Shown here: positions 8,747 to 17,441 of the stretch, piece by piece
How positions within the stretch are numbered: position 1 is the first letter of the stretch
Layout of the letters: every line of letters begins with the position of its first letter
From: Citricoccus muralis
GTDB taxonomy: Bacteria > Actinomycetota > Actinomycetes > Actinomycetales > Micrococcaceae
Assembly: GCF_029637705.1 (NCBI RefSeq)
Contig: NZ_CP121252.1
Coordinates: 2,976,001-3,040,000 of the forward strand
Length of the DNA stretch: 64,000 bases
Reading direction: 5' to 3'
The notes under the pieces: generated by a model
The model's database searches: none
The model's input: only the letters and a program-made list of their open reading frames with translations
What the model was told of the DNA's origin: nothing
Program-made: the position numbers and the translations under genes

Positions 8747-8799
8747 GCGGGGCGATTCAACGCATACGATGGCACCATGCATGCGTTGAATCGCCCCGC
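8747..8799. repeat. Perfect 19-bp inverted repeat over the GH65 fusion start
   Basis: The left arm GCGGGGCGATTCAACGCAT at 8747-8765 and its exact reverse complement at 8781-8799 are separated by 15 bases. The loop contains the ATG at 8777. As DNA it could be an operator; as RNA it would form a very stable hairpin hiding the start codon and leaving little room for an exposed ribosome binding site. Confidence 0.85.
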
Positions 8800-11700
8800 C
8801 CTGCAGGACACCGACACGCGCCGTCACTACGTGCGCAGCTACCGTGCCGTCATCTTCGACATGGACGGGGTCGTCACCGACACGGCCCAGATCCACGCGC
8901 TAGCGTGGAAGGAGCTGTTCGACGACGCCCTGCCGAAAGTCGGTGCCCTGCCCGCGAACGTGGAGGCGACGACGGCGAACCCGGACCGGCTCCGCCAGTT
9001 CGACCTGGAGCTGGACTACCTGCACTACGTAGACGGCAAGCCCCGAGAAGACGGGGTGCGCTCCTTCTTCGCCTCCCGTGGGCTCGAGGTCCCGGAAGCG
9101 GACGAGGCGGAGGCATCGGGCGCAGACCCCCAGCTCACCGTGGACGCCCTCGCCGAGCGCAAACAAGCCTTTTTCGAGACCGTGCTGGAGCGCGACGGCG
9201 TCGCAGTGTTCCCGGAGACACTCGCCCTGCTCGACGAGCTGCGCGCCCAGGAGATCCCCACCGCGCTGGTCACCTCCTCCCGCAACTCGTCCGCAGTGCT
9301 CACCGCGGGCGGGGTGCAGGACTACTTCGACGTCATCGTGGACGGCAACACCGCCCTCGAGCACGGGATCCCGGGTAAGCCGGCCCCGCAGATGTTCCTC
9401 ACCGCCGCCGCGCAGCTGGAGGTGGAGCCCCAGGACGCCATCGTGCTGGAGGACGCCGTGTCCGGGGTGCAGGCCTCGCATGCGGGTGACTTCGGTTTGG
9501 TCGTGGGCGTGGATCGGGCGAACGACCGGCAACGACTTCTCGACGCCGGGGCTGACGTCGTCGTCGCCGATATCTCGGTACTGCACCTGCACCGGCGGGT
9601 GACGAAGCCGTTCGATGCGAACTGGGTGTTGCGCTACGACGACTTCGACCCCACCCAGGAGGGCACACGCGAGGCGCTGTGCACGCTGGCCAACGGCTAC
9701 TGGGGCACTCGCGGTTCGATTCCGGGCACCGTGGCGGGCGACGTGCACTACCCGGGCACGTATCTGGCCGGGGTGTTCAACCGACTCACTTCCTCGGTGC
9801 AGGGCCGCGAGGTGGAGACCGAGCACATGGTCAACACCGCCGACTGGACCGTGATGACCGTGACGCCCACCGACGGCGCCCCGCTGCTGCCGACCTCGGC
9901 CGAGCTGCTGGAGTACCGCCAGGACCTGGACCTGCGACGCGGGCTGCTGACGCGCACGGCCCGGTACCGTGACCTGCATGACCGCGTTACCCGGGTGACC
10001 ACCCGGCAGTTCCAGTCGATGGCAGGGCACCACCTGGCCGCCCTGGAGCTGACGGTGGAGGCCGAGAACTGGTCGGGAGATGTCACGGTGCGGTCGGTGA
10101 TCGACGGGCGGGTGGCCAACCAGAACGTTGCTGACGATCGGCAGCTGGCCGCCGTGCACCTGGCCACGGTGGGCTCCCGCGAACTCGACGGACACACCGT
10201 GCTGCTGGAGACCGAGACCAACCAGTCCGAGGTGCGCATCGCCACCGCCACCCGCACCCGGGTATTCTCGCCTGAACCCGGCCAGCCAGAGCCGATCCGC
10301 CGGCCCGTGGAGGACTCCGATTCGGTGGTTGGTCACGACATCTCCGTGCACCTGGAGCAGGGCAGTCCGGTGCGCATCGAAAAGGTCGTCGCCGTCGCCA
10401 CCTCGCGCGATCACGCCGCCTCCACGGTGTGGCACAACGCCGCCAAGCGGGTCGCCCGAGCCGGTTCGTTCCGCACCCTGTTGACCTTCCACGATGAGGC
10501 CTGGGGCATCAACTGGCAGCGCTTCGCCGTCGAGCTCGACCAGCCCGCCGACGGCACGCCGAACCCGCAGCTCTCCCGGGCGCAGCTGGCCCTGAACCTG
10601 CACACCTTCCACGTGCTGCAGACCTCGTTCGGCTCCCGCCGTGAGCTCGACGCTGGGCTCGGCGCCCGCGGCCTGCACGGGGAGGGCTACCGCGGGCACA
10701 TCTTCTGGGACGAAATGTACATGTACCCGATGCTCACCCTGCGTCGGCCCTCGCTCACCCGCGGCTTGCTGATGTACCGGTTCCGCCGCCTCGGCGAAGC
10801 CCGCGAAATGGCGCGCCAGGAGGGTTATGCCGGGGCCATGTTCCCGTGGCAGTCCGGGTCCGATGGACGCGAGGAAACCCCCACCGAGCTGTGGAATCCG
10901 CGCTCCCAGATGTGGATGCCCGACAACTCGCACAACCAGCGCCACGTCTCCCTGGCGGTGGCCTACTCGGTGCTGCGCTACTTCGAGGCCTCGCACGATG
11001 AGGCGTTCATGTCGGACTACGGCGCCGAAATGCTGGTGGAAATCTGCCGGTTCTTCGCCTCGATGGCGTTCTTCAACGAAGAATCCGGGCGCTGGGAGAT
11101 CCACGGGGTGATGGGTCCGGACGAGTACCACGACGGCTACCCGGAGACCCCCGGCTCCGGACTGCGCAATAATGCCTACACCAACGTGCTGACGTCCTGG
11201 ATGCTCACCCAGACAGCTGAGCTACTGCGCTGGATGGACGGCCGTGGCGACCCGCTCTCCGAATGGCTCGACGTCTTCTCCGATGAGCTCGACCAGTGGG
11301 ATCGCATTGCCTCCGGGCTGAAGATCGCCTTCATCGACCACCCCACGGATCACGGCGTCGATCATATTATGAGCCAGTTCGAGGGATACGAAGACCTCCT
11401 CGAGTTCGATTGGGACGCCTACCGGGAACGCTACGGCAACATCGGACGGCTGGACCTGATCCTGCAGGCCGAGGGCGATGCGACCAACCGGTACAAGCTG
11501 TCGAAGCAGGCAGACACCCTGATGCTCACCTACCTGTTCTCCGCGCAGGAGCTCACGGAGATTCTCGAGAACATGGGATACTCCTTCGACGCCGAGGACT
11601 TCAACGCCACCGTCGAGTACTACCTGGCGCGCACCTCTCACGGCTCCACCCTCTCCCGGCTGGTGCATGGCTGGGTGTCCTCCTGGGGCGACCCGGAGAA

Positions 11701-12121
11701 GTCCTGGGAGCTGTTCACTGAAGCGTTGGAATCGGACCTCTCCGACATTCAGGGCGGCACCACCCGTGAGGGCATTCACCTCGGCCTGATGGCAGGCACC
11801 GTGGATATGGTGATCCGCTGCTACGCCGGGGTTGAAACCCGCGACGAGGTGCTGCGCATCAACCCGGTGCTGCCGGAGGCGCTTCCCGGAGTGAGCTTCG
11901 CTCTGCGTTTCCACCGTCAACCCGTGGAAGTGCACATCACCCACGACGAGGTGCGTGTGCACCTGCGCGAAGGCTCCTCGGCACCGATCAAGCTGATGGT
12001 GGAAGGTCGGGAGAAACTGATGAGTCCGGGCGAGGACTGGACGGTGCCGCTGCTGCACGCGGCCAACCAGAAGAAGCGCAAGACCGGCAATTCCATCACC
12101 GCCGGCGAGGTAACACCATGA
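8777..12121 (+). CDS. Beta-phosphoglucomutase / GH65 disaccharide phosphorylase fusion
   Basis: The product is 1114 aa. Residues about 20-260 form a HAD-type beta-phosphoglucomutase (FDMDGVVTD with nucleophile Asp28 and Asp30; TSSRNS; GKPAPQMF). Residues about 275-1070 are a glycoside hydrolase family 65 phosphorylase with the catalytic acid Glu783 in GPDEYHDG and the phosphate-binding RTSHGSTLS. GH65 enzymes split maltose, trehalose or kojibiose with phosphate into glucose and beta-glucose-1-phosphate, and the fused mutase would turn the latter into glucose-6-phosphate. The disaccharide cannot be told from sequence alone. The ATG at 8777 lies inside a perfect inverted repeat; a GTG at 8831, close before the HAD domain, is an alternative start. 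It overlaps the next gene by ATGA. Confidence 0.9.
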   Translation: MHALNRPALQDTDTRRHYVRSYRAVIFDMDGVVTDTAQIHALAWKELFDDALPKVGALPANVEATTANPDRLRQFDLELDYLHYVDGKPREDGVRSFFASRGLEVPEADEAEASGADPQLTVDALAERKQAFFETVLERDGVAVFPETLALLDELRAQEIPTALVTSSRNSSAVLTAGGVQDYFDVIVDGNTALEHGIPGKPAPQMFLTAAAQLEVEPQDAIVLEDAVSGVQASHAGDFGLVVGVDRANDRQRLLDAGADVVVADISVLHLHRRVTKPFDANWVLRYDDFDPTQEGTREALCTLANGYWGTRGSIPGTVAGDVHYPGTYLAGVFNRLTSSVQGREVETEHMVNTADWTVMTVTPTDGAPLLPTSAELLEYRQDLDLRRGLLTRTARYRDLHDRVTRVTTRQFQSMAGHHLAALELTVEAENWSGDVTVRSVIDGRVANQNVADDRQLAAVHLATVGSRELDGHTVLLETETNQSEVRIATATRTRVFSPEPGQPEPIRRPVEDSDSVVGHDISVHLEQGSPVRIEKVVAVATSRDHAASTVWHNAAKRVARAGSFRTLLTFHDEAWGINWQRFAVELDQPADGTPNPQLSRAQLALNLHTFHVLQTSFGSRRELDAGLGARGLHGEGYRGHIFWDEMYMYPMLTLRRPSLTRGLLMYRFRRLGEAREMARQEGYAGAMFPWQSGSDGREETPTELWNPRSQMWMPDNSHNQRHVSLAVAYSVLRYFEASHDEAFMSDYGAEMLVEICRFFASMAFFNEESGRWEIHGVMGPDEYHDGYPETPGSGLRNNAYTNVLTSWMLTQTAELLRWMDGRGDPLSEWLDVFSDELDQWDRIASGLKIAFIDHPTDHGVDHIMSQFEGYEDLLEFDWDAYRERYGNIGRLDLILQAEGDATNRYKLSKQADTLMLTYLFSAQELTEILENMGYSFDAEDFNATVEYYLARTSHGSTLSRLVHGWVSSWGDPEKSWELFTEALESDLSDIQGGTTREGIHLGLMAGTVDMVIRCYAGVETRDEVLRINPVLPEALPGVSFALRFHRQPVEVHITHDEVRVHLREGSSAPIKLMVEGREKLMSPGEDWTVPLLHAANQKKRKTGNSITAGEVTP

Positions 12122-13260
12122 TGACCCGGCTGCTCTCCTCACCGGTGTGGGCCGCACCCATGGCGGGCGGACCCTCCTCCGTGGAGCTGGCCGCCACCAT
12201 CACCGCCGAGGGCGCCACCGCGTTCCTGGCCGGCGGGATGCGCCCGGTGGGCCAGCTCATTGAGGACTACCGTGCCGCCAGCGCCGGTGCCGGCTCCGCG
12301 CTCGCCGCGGCCGGCAGCACCCAGGAGCCGGGCGTCATCGGAGTGAACCTGTTCGTCCCTGAGCCTGCCAACACCGCCATCCCGACCGAGCGGAAGGCAC
12401 CGGATTCTGAAGCGCGCCGCGCCCGCGCCGAAGCGCTGTCCGCCTACCGCGAGACCCTGCTTGAGGAAGCGCACGCGGCCGAGGTCGAGCTGCCCGAGGT
12501 CTCCGACCTGAACCCGGACGACACCGACGACTGGGACGAGAAGCTCGACGCTGCCGTGGCGGAGAGCTGGCCGCTGATCACCTTCACTTTCGGCCTGCCC
12601 GCACCCCAGGTGTTCGACCGGCTCCGCGCGGCCGGGACGCTGACCGGCGTCACCGTCACCACCCCCGCGGAAGCTCAGGCCGCGGTGCGCCACGGCGCCG
12701 ACCTGCTCACGGTGCAGGGCCCCAACGCCGGCGGGCACCGCTCCCTGCACGACCCCCAGGCTGACCCGGGGCAGACCCCGCTGCTGGACCTGCTCGCCGA
12801 GATCCGCTTCGTCGTCGGGCCGGATATTCCGCTCATCGCCGCCGGGGGCATCATGAACAGCGGCCAGGTGGCCGAGGCGCTCAAGCTGGGCGCAGCGGCC
12901 GTGCAGTGCGGCACCGCATTCCTGCGCACCCCAGAGGCCGGCACAACGCCCACGCATCGACTGGCGCTGGAGCAGGCCGCAGCCCGGATGAATCTCACCC
13001 GCACCTCCCTGACCCGGGCGTACTCCGGGCGCTGGGCCCGCGGCATCGAGAACCGGTTCCAGCGCGACCATAAGGATGCGCCCGCCGCCTACCCGGAGAT
13101 CAACCAGCTCACCGCTCCCCTGCGCGCTGCCGCCCAACGCCGCGACGACGTCGAGTCCACCAGCCTCTGGGCCGGAGTTGGGGTGGCGAAGGCCGAAGCG
13201 AAGCCCGCCGCAGAGGTCCTGCGTGACCTGACGGAAACACTTATATTTGGGAATAAATAA
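12118..13260 (+). CDS. Nitronate monooxygenase
   Basis: The product is 380 aa. It is a class-I nitronate monooxygenase (formerly 2-nitropropane dioxygenase) TIM barrel: N-terminal APMAGGPSSVELAATIT, the GPNAGGHRSLHD loop with the catalytic-type His, and the FMN phosphate site AAGGIMNSGQVAEAL followed by GAAAVQCGTAFLRT. It oxidises alkyl nitronates such as propionate-3-nitronate using FMN and oxygen. Its start overlaps the stop of the GH65 fusion by four bases, so the two are co-translated; the metabolic link is not obvious. Its 3' end carries a palindrome related to the one in front of satD. Confidence 0.88.
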   Translation: MMTRLLSSPVWAAPMAGGPSSVELAATITAEGATAFLAGGMRPVGQLIEDYRAASAGAGSALAAAGSTQEPGVIGVNLFVPEPANTAIPTERKAPDSEARRARAEALSAYRETLLEEAHAAEVELPEVSDLNPDDTDDWDEKLDAAVAESWPLITFTFGLPAPQVFDRLRAAGTLTGVTVTTPAEAQAAVRHGADLLTVQGPNAGGHRSLHDPQADPGQTPLLDLLAEIRFVVGPDIPLIAAGGIMNSGQVAEALKLGAAAVQCGTAFLRTPEAGTTPTHRLALEQAAARMNLTRTSLTRAYSGRWARGIENRFQRDHKDAPAAYPEINQLTAPLRAAAQRRDDVESTSLWAGVGVAKAEAKPAAEVLRDLTETLIFGNK

Positions 13261-13262
13261 GG
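13239..13262. promoter_or_regulatory. Imperfect copy of the satD palindrome
   Basis: ACTTATAT-N8-AAATAAGG overlaps the stop codon of the nitronate monooxygenase gene. It shares the left half (ACACTTATAT), a GGG-containing spacer of the same 8-base length and 6 of 8 right-arm positions with the perfect palindrome at 14789-14812. Confidence 0.45.
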
Positions 13263-13365
13263 GTTATTGCCGGGAATGGCGCGCCGCCTCCGCTTGAACA
13301 GCTAGACCCCCTGATCCACGGGTAGTGGGGAGGTCTGCGCTATTCAAGTTGGCACCAATGGCCGA

Positions 13366-14097
13366 TCACATCAAGAGCCAGGCGAGGAGCGCGGCACCGC
13401 CGGCCAGGCCCCAGCTGGCCAGGGAACCGACCAGGAATTCTTCGGCCTTGGCACCCGATGCGATTCCGCCAGCATCGGGCTGGTCGCGCTGTTCTTCGGC
13501 GCGCTTGGCTTCGGCCGAAATTTCGGGGAACCGCACGATCCCTTTGGCCGCCATCAGGGCCGCGACCACATGGTAGGCGCCCACCAGCGCCAGCACGGTG
13601 ATGAAGATCCGCTCCAGGGGGCCGATCACGCGCCCGCCCTTCAAGGTGCTGCCCGGCACCGAACCGCCCGCCGGTCCGGCCACGCTGCGTCCCGACAGTT
13701 CGAGGATGGCCCGGGTGATCCGGTTGCCGGTCTGGGTCAGGAACAGCACCACAGCTAGCCAGAACAGCGCCGTCGGCGGCCGAACGCCCAGCACCTCGAG
13801 GTCCAGCCAGGCACAGCCGGCCACCACCGCGATGAGGGCGACCGCCCACCAGGACTGCAACTCCACGTCAGGGCCGGTCTCCATGCGGACCGCCAACGCC
13901 CACCACCCGGCAGCGACCACAGCACCGGCCAGTCCGGCCCACCACACGGGGGCGAACCAGAGCAGCCCCACCACCGTGAGGATCAGCCACCAGGCTGCCT
14001 GCAGGAACACTCCGGCCCGGCGGCGCGGCAACCGCGGCTCGACCAGGCGCAGCAGATCGGTCACCGCCACCGCCAGCAGGGTCACAACGCTCAGCAT
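13366..14097 (-). CDS. Membrane protein paired with SatD
   Basis: The product is 243 aa. About seven hydrophobic segments are visible: the N-terminal MLSVVTLLAVAV, three within residues 30-110, one near 120-140, one near 180-200 and one at the extreme C-terminus. A charged loop near residues 205-225 (EAKRAEEQRDQ) is probably cytoplasmic. It overlaps satD by seven bases and is surely co-translated with it. I recognise no enzymatic motif. The recurring arrangement of a SatD protein with a membrane protein suggests the latter is the effector or is controlled by SatD. Confidence 0.7.
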   Translation of the reverse strand: MLSVVTLLAVAVTDLLRLVEPRLPRRRAGVFLQAAWWLILTVVGLLWFAPVWWAGLAGAVVAAGWWALAVRMETGPDVELQSWWAVALIAVVAGCAWLDLEVLGVRPPTALFWLAVVLFLTQTGNRITRAILELSGRSVAGPAGGSVPGSTLKGGRVIGPLERIFITVLALVGAYHVVAALMAAKGIVRFPEISAEAKRAEEQRDQPDAGGIASGAKAEEFLVGSLASWGLAGGAALLAWLLM

Positions 14098-14774
14098 GGG
14101 AAGTCCTCTCGATCGGCGTCCAGCAGGGCCATGGCCCCGGAACGGTGCAACGACTGCGAGACCGCTGCCTGGGAGATGCCCTCAGCGCGCGCAGCCTCCA
14201 GCTGGGTGTGGCCCTGCAGTATCGCGGCCAGCAGGCGGCGCTCACGCACTTTCATCCGGGCCACCACGTGATCGCGCAGCACCAGGGTCTGGGACACGCT
14301 CGCGGTGAGATGGGCATCGTCGGCACGGAACCCCGTGCGCACCTCGTCGCGCTTGTCTTGGCGCGCCTCTGCATCTTCCAGCGCGGCGCGGGCATACAGC
14401 CAGGCGGAGCCATCCTGAATGGGTGGTCCCGGTGCGACGTCGTCGGCACTTTCGTCGTCGTCCATCTCGAGCCTGATGGTGTTGATCTCGCCGACGCCGA
14501 TCCCGAAACGCAAACTCACCGTCTCCGGCAGCAGCGACTGCACACGCAGGGTCAGCCGCAAGGCGCTGGCCCAGTCCGCGACGATCACCTGGAACTCATC
14601 CCCCACCGTGGCCCAGGCGGAGCGGAGCACCGGCACCGATTCCTCGGCGCGGGCAAAGGCCGCCATGATGTCGCGCTGGGCAGACGCTCTATCGGCGAGC
14701 GCGCGGGAGGCGACGATGTCGGCGATGATGCCGACCACCGGTGATCCGTAGGGAGGGGTGGACACTGAACTCAT
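14091..14774 (-). CDS. satD: SatD-family protein
   Basis: The product is 227 aa. The N-terminus VVGIIADIVASRALADRASAQ and GDEFQVIVADWASALRL match the SatD family, named after a Streptococcus mutans acid-tolerance locus. The C-terminal 60 residues look like a helix-turn-helix (RRLLAAILQGHTQLEAAR, then EGISQAAVSQSLHRSG), so it may bind DNA and regulate its own operon. A perfect palindrome sits 15 bases upstream of the start. It overlaps the membrane-protein gene. The biochemical role is unknown. Confidence 0.75.
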   Translation of the reverse strand: MSSVSTPPYGSPVVGIIADIVASRALADRASAQRDIMAAFARAEESVPVLRSAWATVGDEFQVIVADWASALRLTLRVQSLLPETVSLRFGIGVGEINTIRLEMDDDESADDVAPGPPIQDGSAWLYARAALEDAEARQDKRDEVRTGFRADDAHLTASVSQTLVLRDHVVARMKVRERRLLAAILQGHTQLEAARAEGISQAAVSQSLHRSGAMALLDADREDFPC

Positions 14775-14788
14775 CTCACCACAATAAC

Positions 14789-14812
14789 ACTTATATAGGG
14801 GTGAATATAAGT
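14789..14812. promoter_or_regulatory. Palindromic operator candidate upstream of satD
   Basis: This is a perfect inverted repeat, ACTTATAT (14789-14796), spacer AGGGGTGA, ATATAAGT (14805-14812), 15 bases before the satD start. It is strikingly AT-rich against the GC-rich background and resembles the site at 13239-13262. Confidence 0.6.
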
Positions 14813-14819
14813 ATTTTGA

Positions 14820-15227
14820 TCAGGCTTCGGGGGTGGTGAGCGGCCGGAAGGACTCGATGTGTTGCAGCCGCACCACCACGACCGCTTCCGGGGCGCTCTT
14901 GCCGCGTTCCGCCCGACGGCGCGCGGCCTCCTCGAACACCGGGCCGTCGTCGTGCACCACAGGCGCACCGAGGAACCGGTAACCATTGCGCTGCTCGCGG
15001 TCCACCACGGCCACCTCGACGAGGGACCCGGCGCGAATATTCGCCAGTGTCTGCCCGGCCTGGGTGTCGTGGAACCACAGCTCGGTCTCGCTCCACGCGT
15101 TCAGGGACCCCTTGGGTGCGACGTGCGGGGTCCGCTCGTCGGTGACGGTGGTAACGAAGGCGAGCTGGGCGTCCAGCATTTGCTTCATGTGGCCGGTAAG
15201 CACAGGGTCGGTGATGCTGGTGTTCAT
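14820..15227 (-). CDS. Pyridoxamine 5'-phosphate oxidase-family flavoprotein
   Basis: The product is 135 aa. It is a small FMN-binding split-barrel protein: LAFVTTVTDERTPHVAPKGS near residue 23, ELWFHDTQAGQTLANIRA near residue 50, then VEVAVVDREQRNGYRFLGAP. Proteins of this class bind FMN or F420 and act as small-molecule oxidoreductases; most are uncharacterised. It begins one base after the stop of the upstream aldo/keto reductase gene, so the two form an operon. Confidence 0.82.
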   Translation of the reverse strand: MNTSITDPVLTGHMKQMLDAQLAFVTTVTDERTPHVAPKGSLNAWSETELWFHDTQAGQTLANIRAGSLVEVAVVDREQRNGYRFLGAPVVHDDGPVFEEAARRRAERGKSAPEAVVVVRLQHIESFRPLTTPEA

Positions 15228-15228
15228 C

Positions 15229-16098
15229 TCAGTACTCCTCGTGGACGTCGGGATCTTGGCCCCAAATACGGCCTTGCTCCAGCGCGTCGATCCTCAGCAT
15301 GTCATCGCCGGTGAGGTCGAAGTCCAGGCTGAGATTGTCGTGCTGACGTTGGGGGTTCGACGACGCCGGCAGCGGGATCACCCCGTGCTGGAGATGCCAG
15401 CGCAGCACCACCTGGCCGGGGGTGACGCCGTGGGCGTCGGCGATCTCGGTCAGCACCGACTCTTCGCGCAGTGTGGAGGCGCGGCCGAGCGGGCTCCAGG
15501 CCTGGGTGACGATGCCCAGCTGGTCGTGCACGGCGCGCAGCTGGGCCTGCGGGAAGTAGGGATGCATTTCGATCTGGTTGACCGCGGGCATCACCCCGGT
15601 TTCCTCGTGCAGGCGGCGCAGGTGCTCGGCGGTGAAGTTGGAGACGCCGATAGAGCGGATCAGCCCCTCCTCGCGCATCTCGATCAGAGCGCGCCAGGTG
15701 TCGACGTAGAGGTCGAGGCGCGGCAGCGGCCAGTGGATCAGTGCCAGGTCGACGTAGTCGAATCCGAGGGACTCGAGGGAGACCCGCAGCGATTCCTTCG
15801 CACCCCGGTAACCGTGAAACCGGCCCGGGACCTTGGTGGTGATCAGCAGGTCCTCACGGTCGACCTCGGAGGCGCGCACGGCCTGGCCGACTTCGGCCTC
15901 GTTGCCGTAACTCAGGGCGGTGTCCAGCAGGCGGTACCCGCGGGAGATCGCACTGCGCAGGGAGCGCACCATGATGCCGCGCTCGGACTTATTGTCACCG
16001 CGAACGAGGGTGCCGAAGCCGATACCCGGCAGAGTGGTGCCGTCGTTGAGGGTGTGCGTCGGGATAGACGGGGCGGTCTGGTGTGCTTGGTCGCTCAT
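15229..16098 (-). CDS. Aldo/keto reductase
   Basis: The product is 289 aa from the ATG at 16098 (MSDQAHQTAPSIPTHTL). The AKR tetrad is present: LLDTALSYGNEAEVG (Asp, Tyr), ITTKVPGRF (Lys) and LALIHWPLPR (His). The cofactor region IPLPASSNPQRQHDN follows. It resembles the window's other AKR (5891-6730) in family but is clearly a distinct paralogue. It is first gene of a two-gene operon with the FMN split-barrel protein and is divergent from the sensor kinase. Confidence 0.88.
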   Translation of the reverse strand: MSDQAHQTAPSIPTHTLNDGTTLPGIGFGTLVRGDNKSERGIMVRSLRSAISRGYRLLDTALSYGNEAEVGQAVRASEVDREDLLITTKVPGRFHGYRGAKESLRVSLESLGFDYVDLALIHWPLPRLDLYVDTWRALIEMREEGLIRSIGVSNFTAEHLRRLHEETGVMPAVNQIEMHPYFPQAQLRAVHDQLGIVTQAWSPLGRASTLREESVLTEIADAHGVTPGQVVLRWHLQHGVIPLPASSNPQRQHDNLSLDFDLTGDDMLRIDALEQGRIWGQDPDVHEEY

Positions 16099-16173
16099 AC
16101 TGACGAGCCTATCGCCCCAGAACCCTCCTGCGGGAGGACGCCCGCGCGCACGCGTCCCGCTTAGAGTGGAGGG

Positions 16174-17409
16174 GTGAACCCGTTGCGCGCCATGGATCAG
16201 TTCTCGGCCCGCCACCCTGTCCTGGTGGACGGCTGTGTGGCCGGGCTGCTCTGGTTGGTTCTGGGCCCCGTCTTCACCCTGGGCTACGCGGGGTCCGCAC
16301 TCGATGCAGCTTGGATGCTCGTGCTGTCGCTGGCTCAAGCGTTGCCCTGGGCCGTGCGTCGCGTGCGACCGGTGACCTCGGCGTCGATCACCGTGGGCGC
16401 GTTCCTGCTCCAGCTATTTACCGGGCCGCCGCTGATCGGCACCATCTTCTTCGCGCCCCTGACCGTGCACAATCTGGCGGTGCGTGCCCCGCGCTGGGCC
16501 TCCCGACTCGGACTGATCGTCGCGCTGGGCGGCGCGGTGGCCTACGGATTCCGCTTCGGCTACGTACCCTTCAGCACCACCGGTTTCGACGGAGTGCCTA
16601 CGGTAATGTCGCCGGGCGGGCTGCTTGCCTTCATCATCGTCACCCTGCTGTGCGGGGCGGTGGTGACCGCTGCCTGGGCGTTCGGTGACCTGGCCCGCAC
16701 CCGCCGTCTGGCCCTGCAACAGACCGCCGACCGCGCCCGGCAACTCGAAATCGAGGCGGCCCAGGAGCGCGAGCTCGCCGCCGCCGACGAGCGCAACCAC
16801 ATCGCCCGCGAGATGCACGACATCGTGGCCCATTCGCTGCAGGTGATCATCTCCCAGGCCGACGGCGGGCGCTACGCGGGTGCCGCCAACCCGCAGGTCG
16901 CCGTCGACACCCTGGAAACCATCGGCACCGCCTCGCGTGACGCGCTGGCCGAGATGCGCCGGCTGCTCGGGGTGCTGCGCGGCCCGGAGCAGGCCGAGCA
17001 CCGGCCCCAGCCCACGCTGGCGGACCTGCCCGGGCTCATCGAGACGGTGCGGCTGACCGGCATCTCCATCGACGTCGCCTCCGAGGGGGAGGCACGCGGG
17101 GCGCTGGCTGCTGGTGGCGAGCTGGTGGCGTACCGCGTGGTGCAGGAGGCGCTGACGAACGCAGCCCGGCACGCCGGACCCCGCACCCAGGTGCAGGTGG
17201 AGATCACCTGGACCGCACAGGGCATTCACCTGCGCATCGACGACGACGGGCGGGGTGCCGCCGCCCAGCGCGGAGACACCACCGGCGCCGGACAGGGGCT
17301 GCTCGGCATGCGCGAGCGAGTCGGCCTGTACGGGGGCGTGGTGTCCGCCGGGCCGCGCCCCGGTGGCGGGTTCCGCGTGGACGCGACCATCCCCTACCAA
17401 GAGACCTGA
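16174..17409 (+). CDS. Two-component sensor histidine kinase (NarL/HisKA_3 type)
   Basis: The product is 411 aa from a GTG start. About five N-terminal transmembrane helices (residues 15-170) lack a large extracellular domain, typical of intramembrane-sensing kinases. The dimerisation/phosphoacceptor helix is NHIAREMHDIVAHSLQVI with His215, followed by the HATPase segments VVQEALTNAARHAG and IDDDGRG, then GLLGMRERV. It phosphorylates the response regulator encoded 32 bases downstream. The signal is unknown. Confidence 0.9.
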   Translation: MNPLRAMDQFSARHPVLVDGCVAGLLWLVLGPVFTLGYAGSALDAAWMLVLSLAQALPWAVRRVRPVTSASITVGAFLLQLFTGPPLIGTIFFAPLTVHNLAVRAPRWASRLGLIVALGGAVAYGFRFGYVPFSTTGFDGVPTVMSPGGLLAFIIVTLLCGAVVTAAWAFGDLARTRRLALQQTADRARQLEIEAAQERELAAADERNHIAREMHDIVAHSLQVIISQADGGRYAGAANPQVAVDTLETIGTASRDALAEMRRLLGVLRGPEQAEHRPQPTLADLPGLIETVRLTGISIDVASEGEARGALAAGGELVAYRVVQEALTNAARHAGPRTQVQVEITWTAQGIHLRIDDDGRGAAAQRGDTTGAGQGLLGMRERVGLYGGVVSAGPRPGGGFRVDATIPYQET

Positions 17410-17441
17410 CCGGACCTGACCGTGAGAACTGAGGACCGCAC

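Noticed and set aside
8747-8799. Inverted repeat as transposon ends or a terminator
   Set aside because: Only 53 bases are enclosed and no T-run follows; it lies at the start rather than the end of a gene.
8900-11131. 743-codon open frame antisense to the GH65 fusion
   Set aside because: It is a GC-rich shadow of a strongly recognised gene; its translation is low-complexity Gly/His/Val/Arg sequence without family features.
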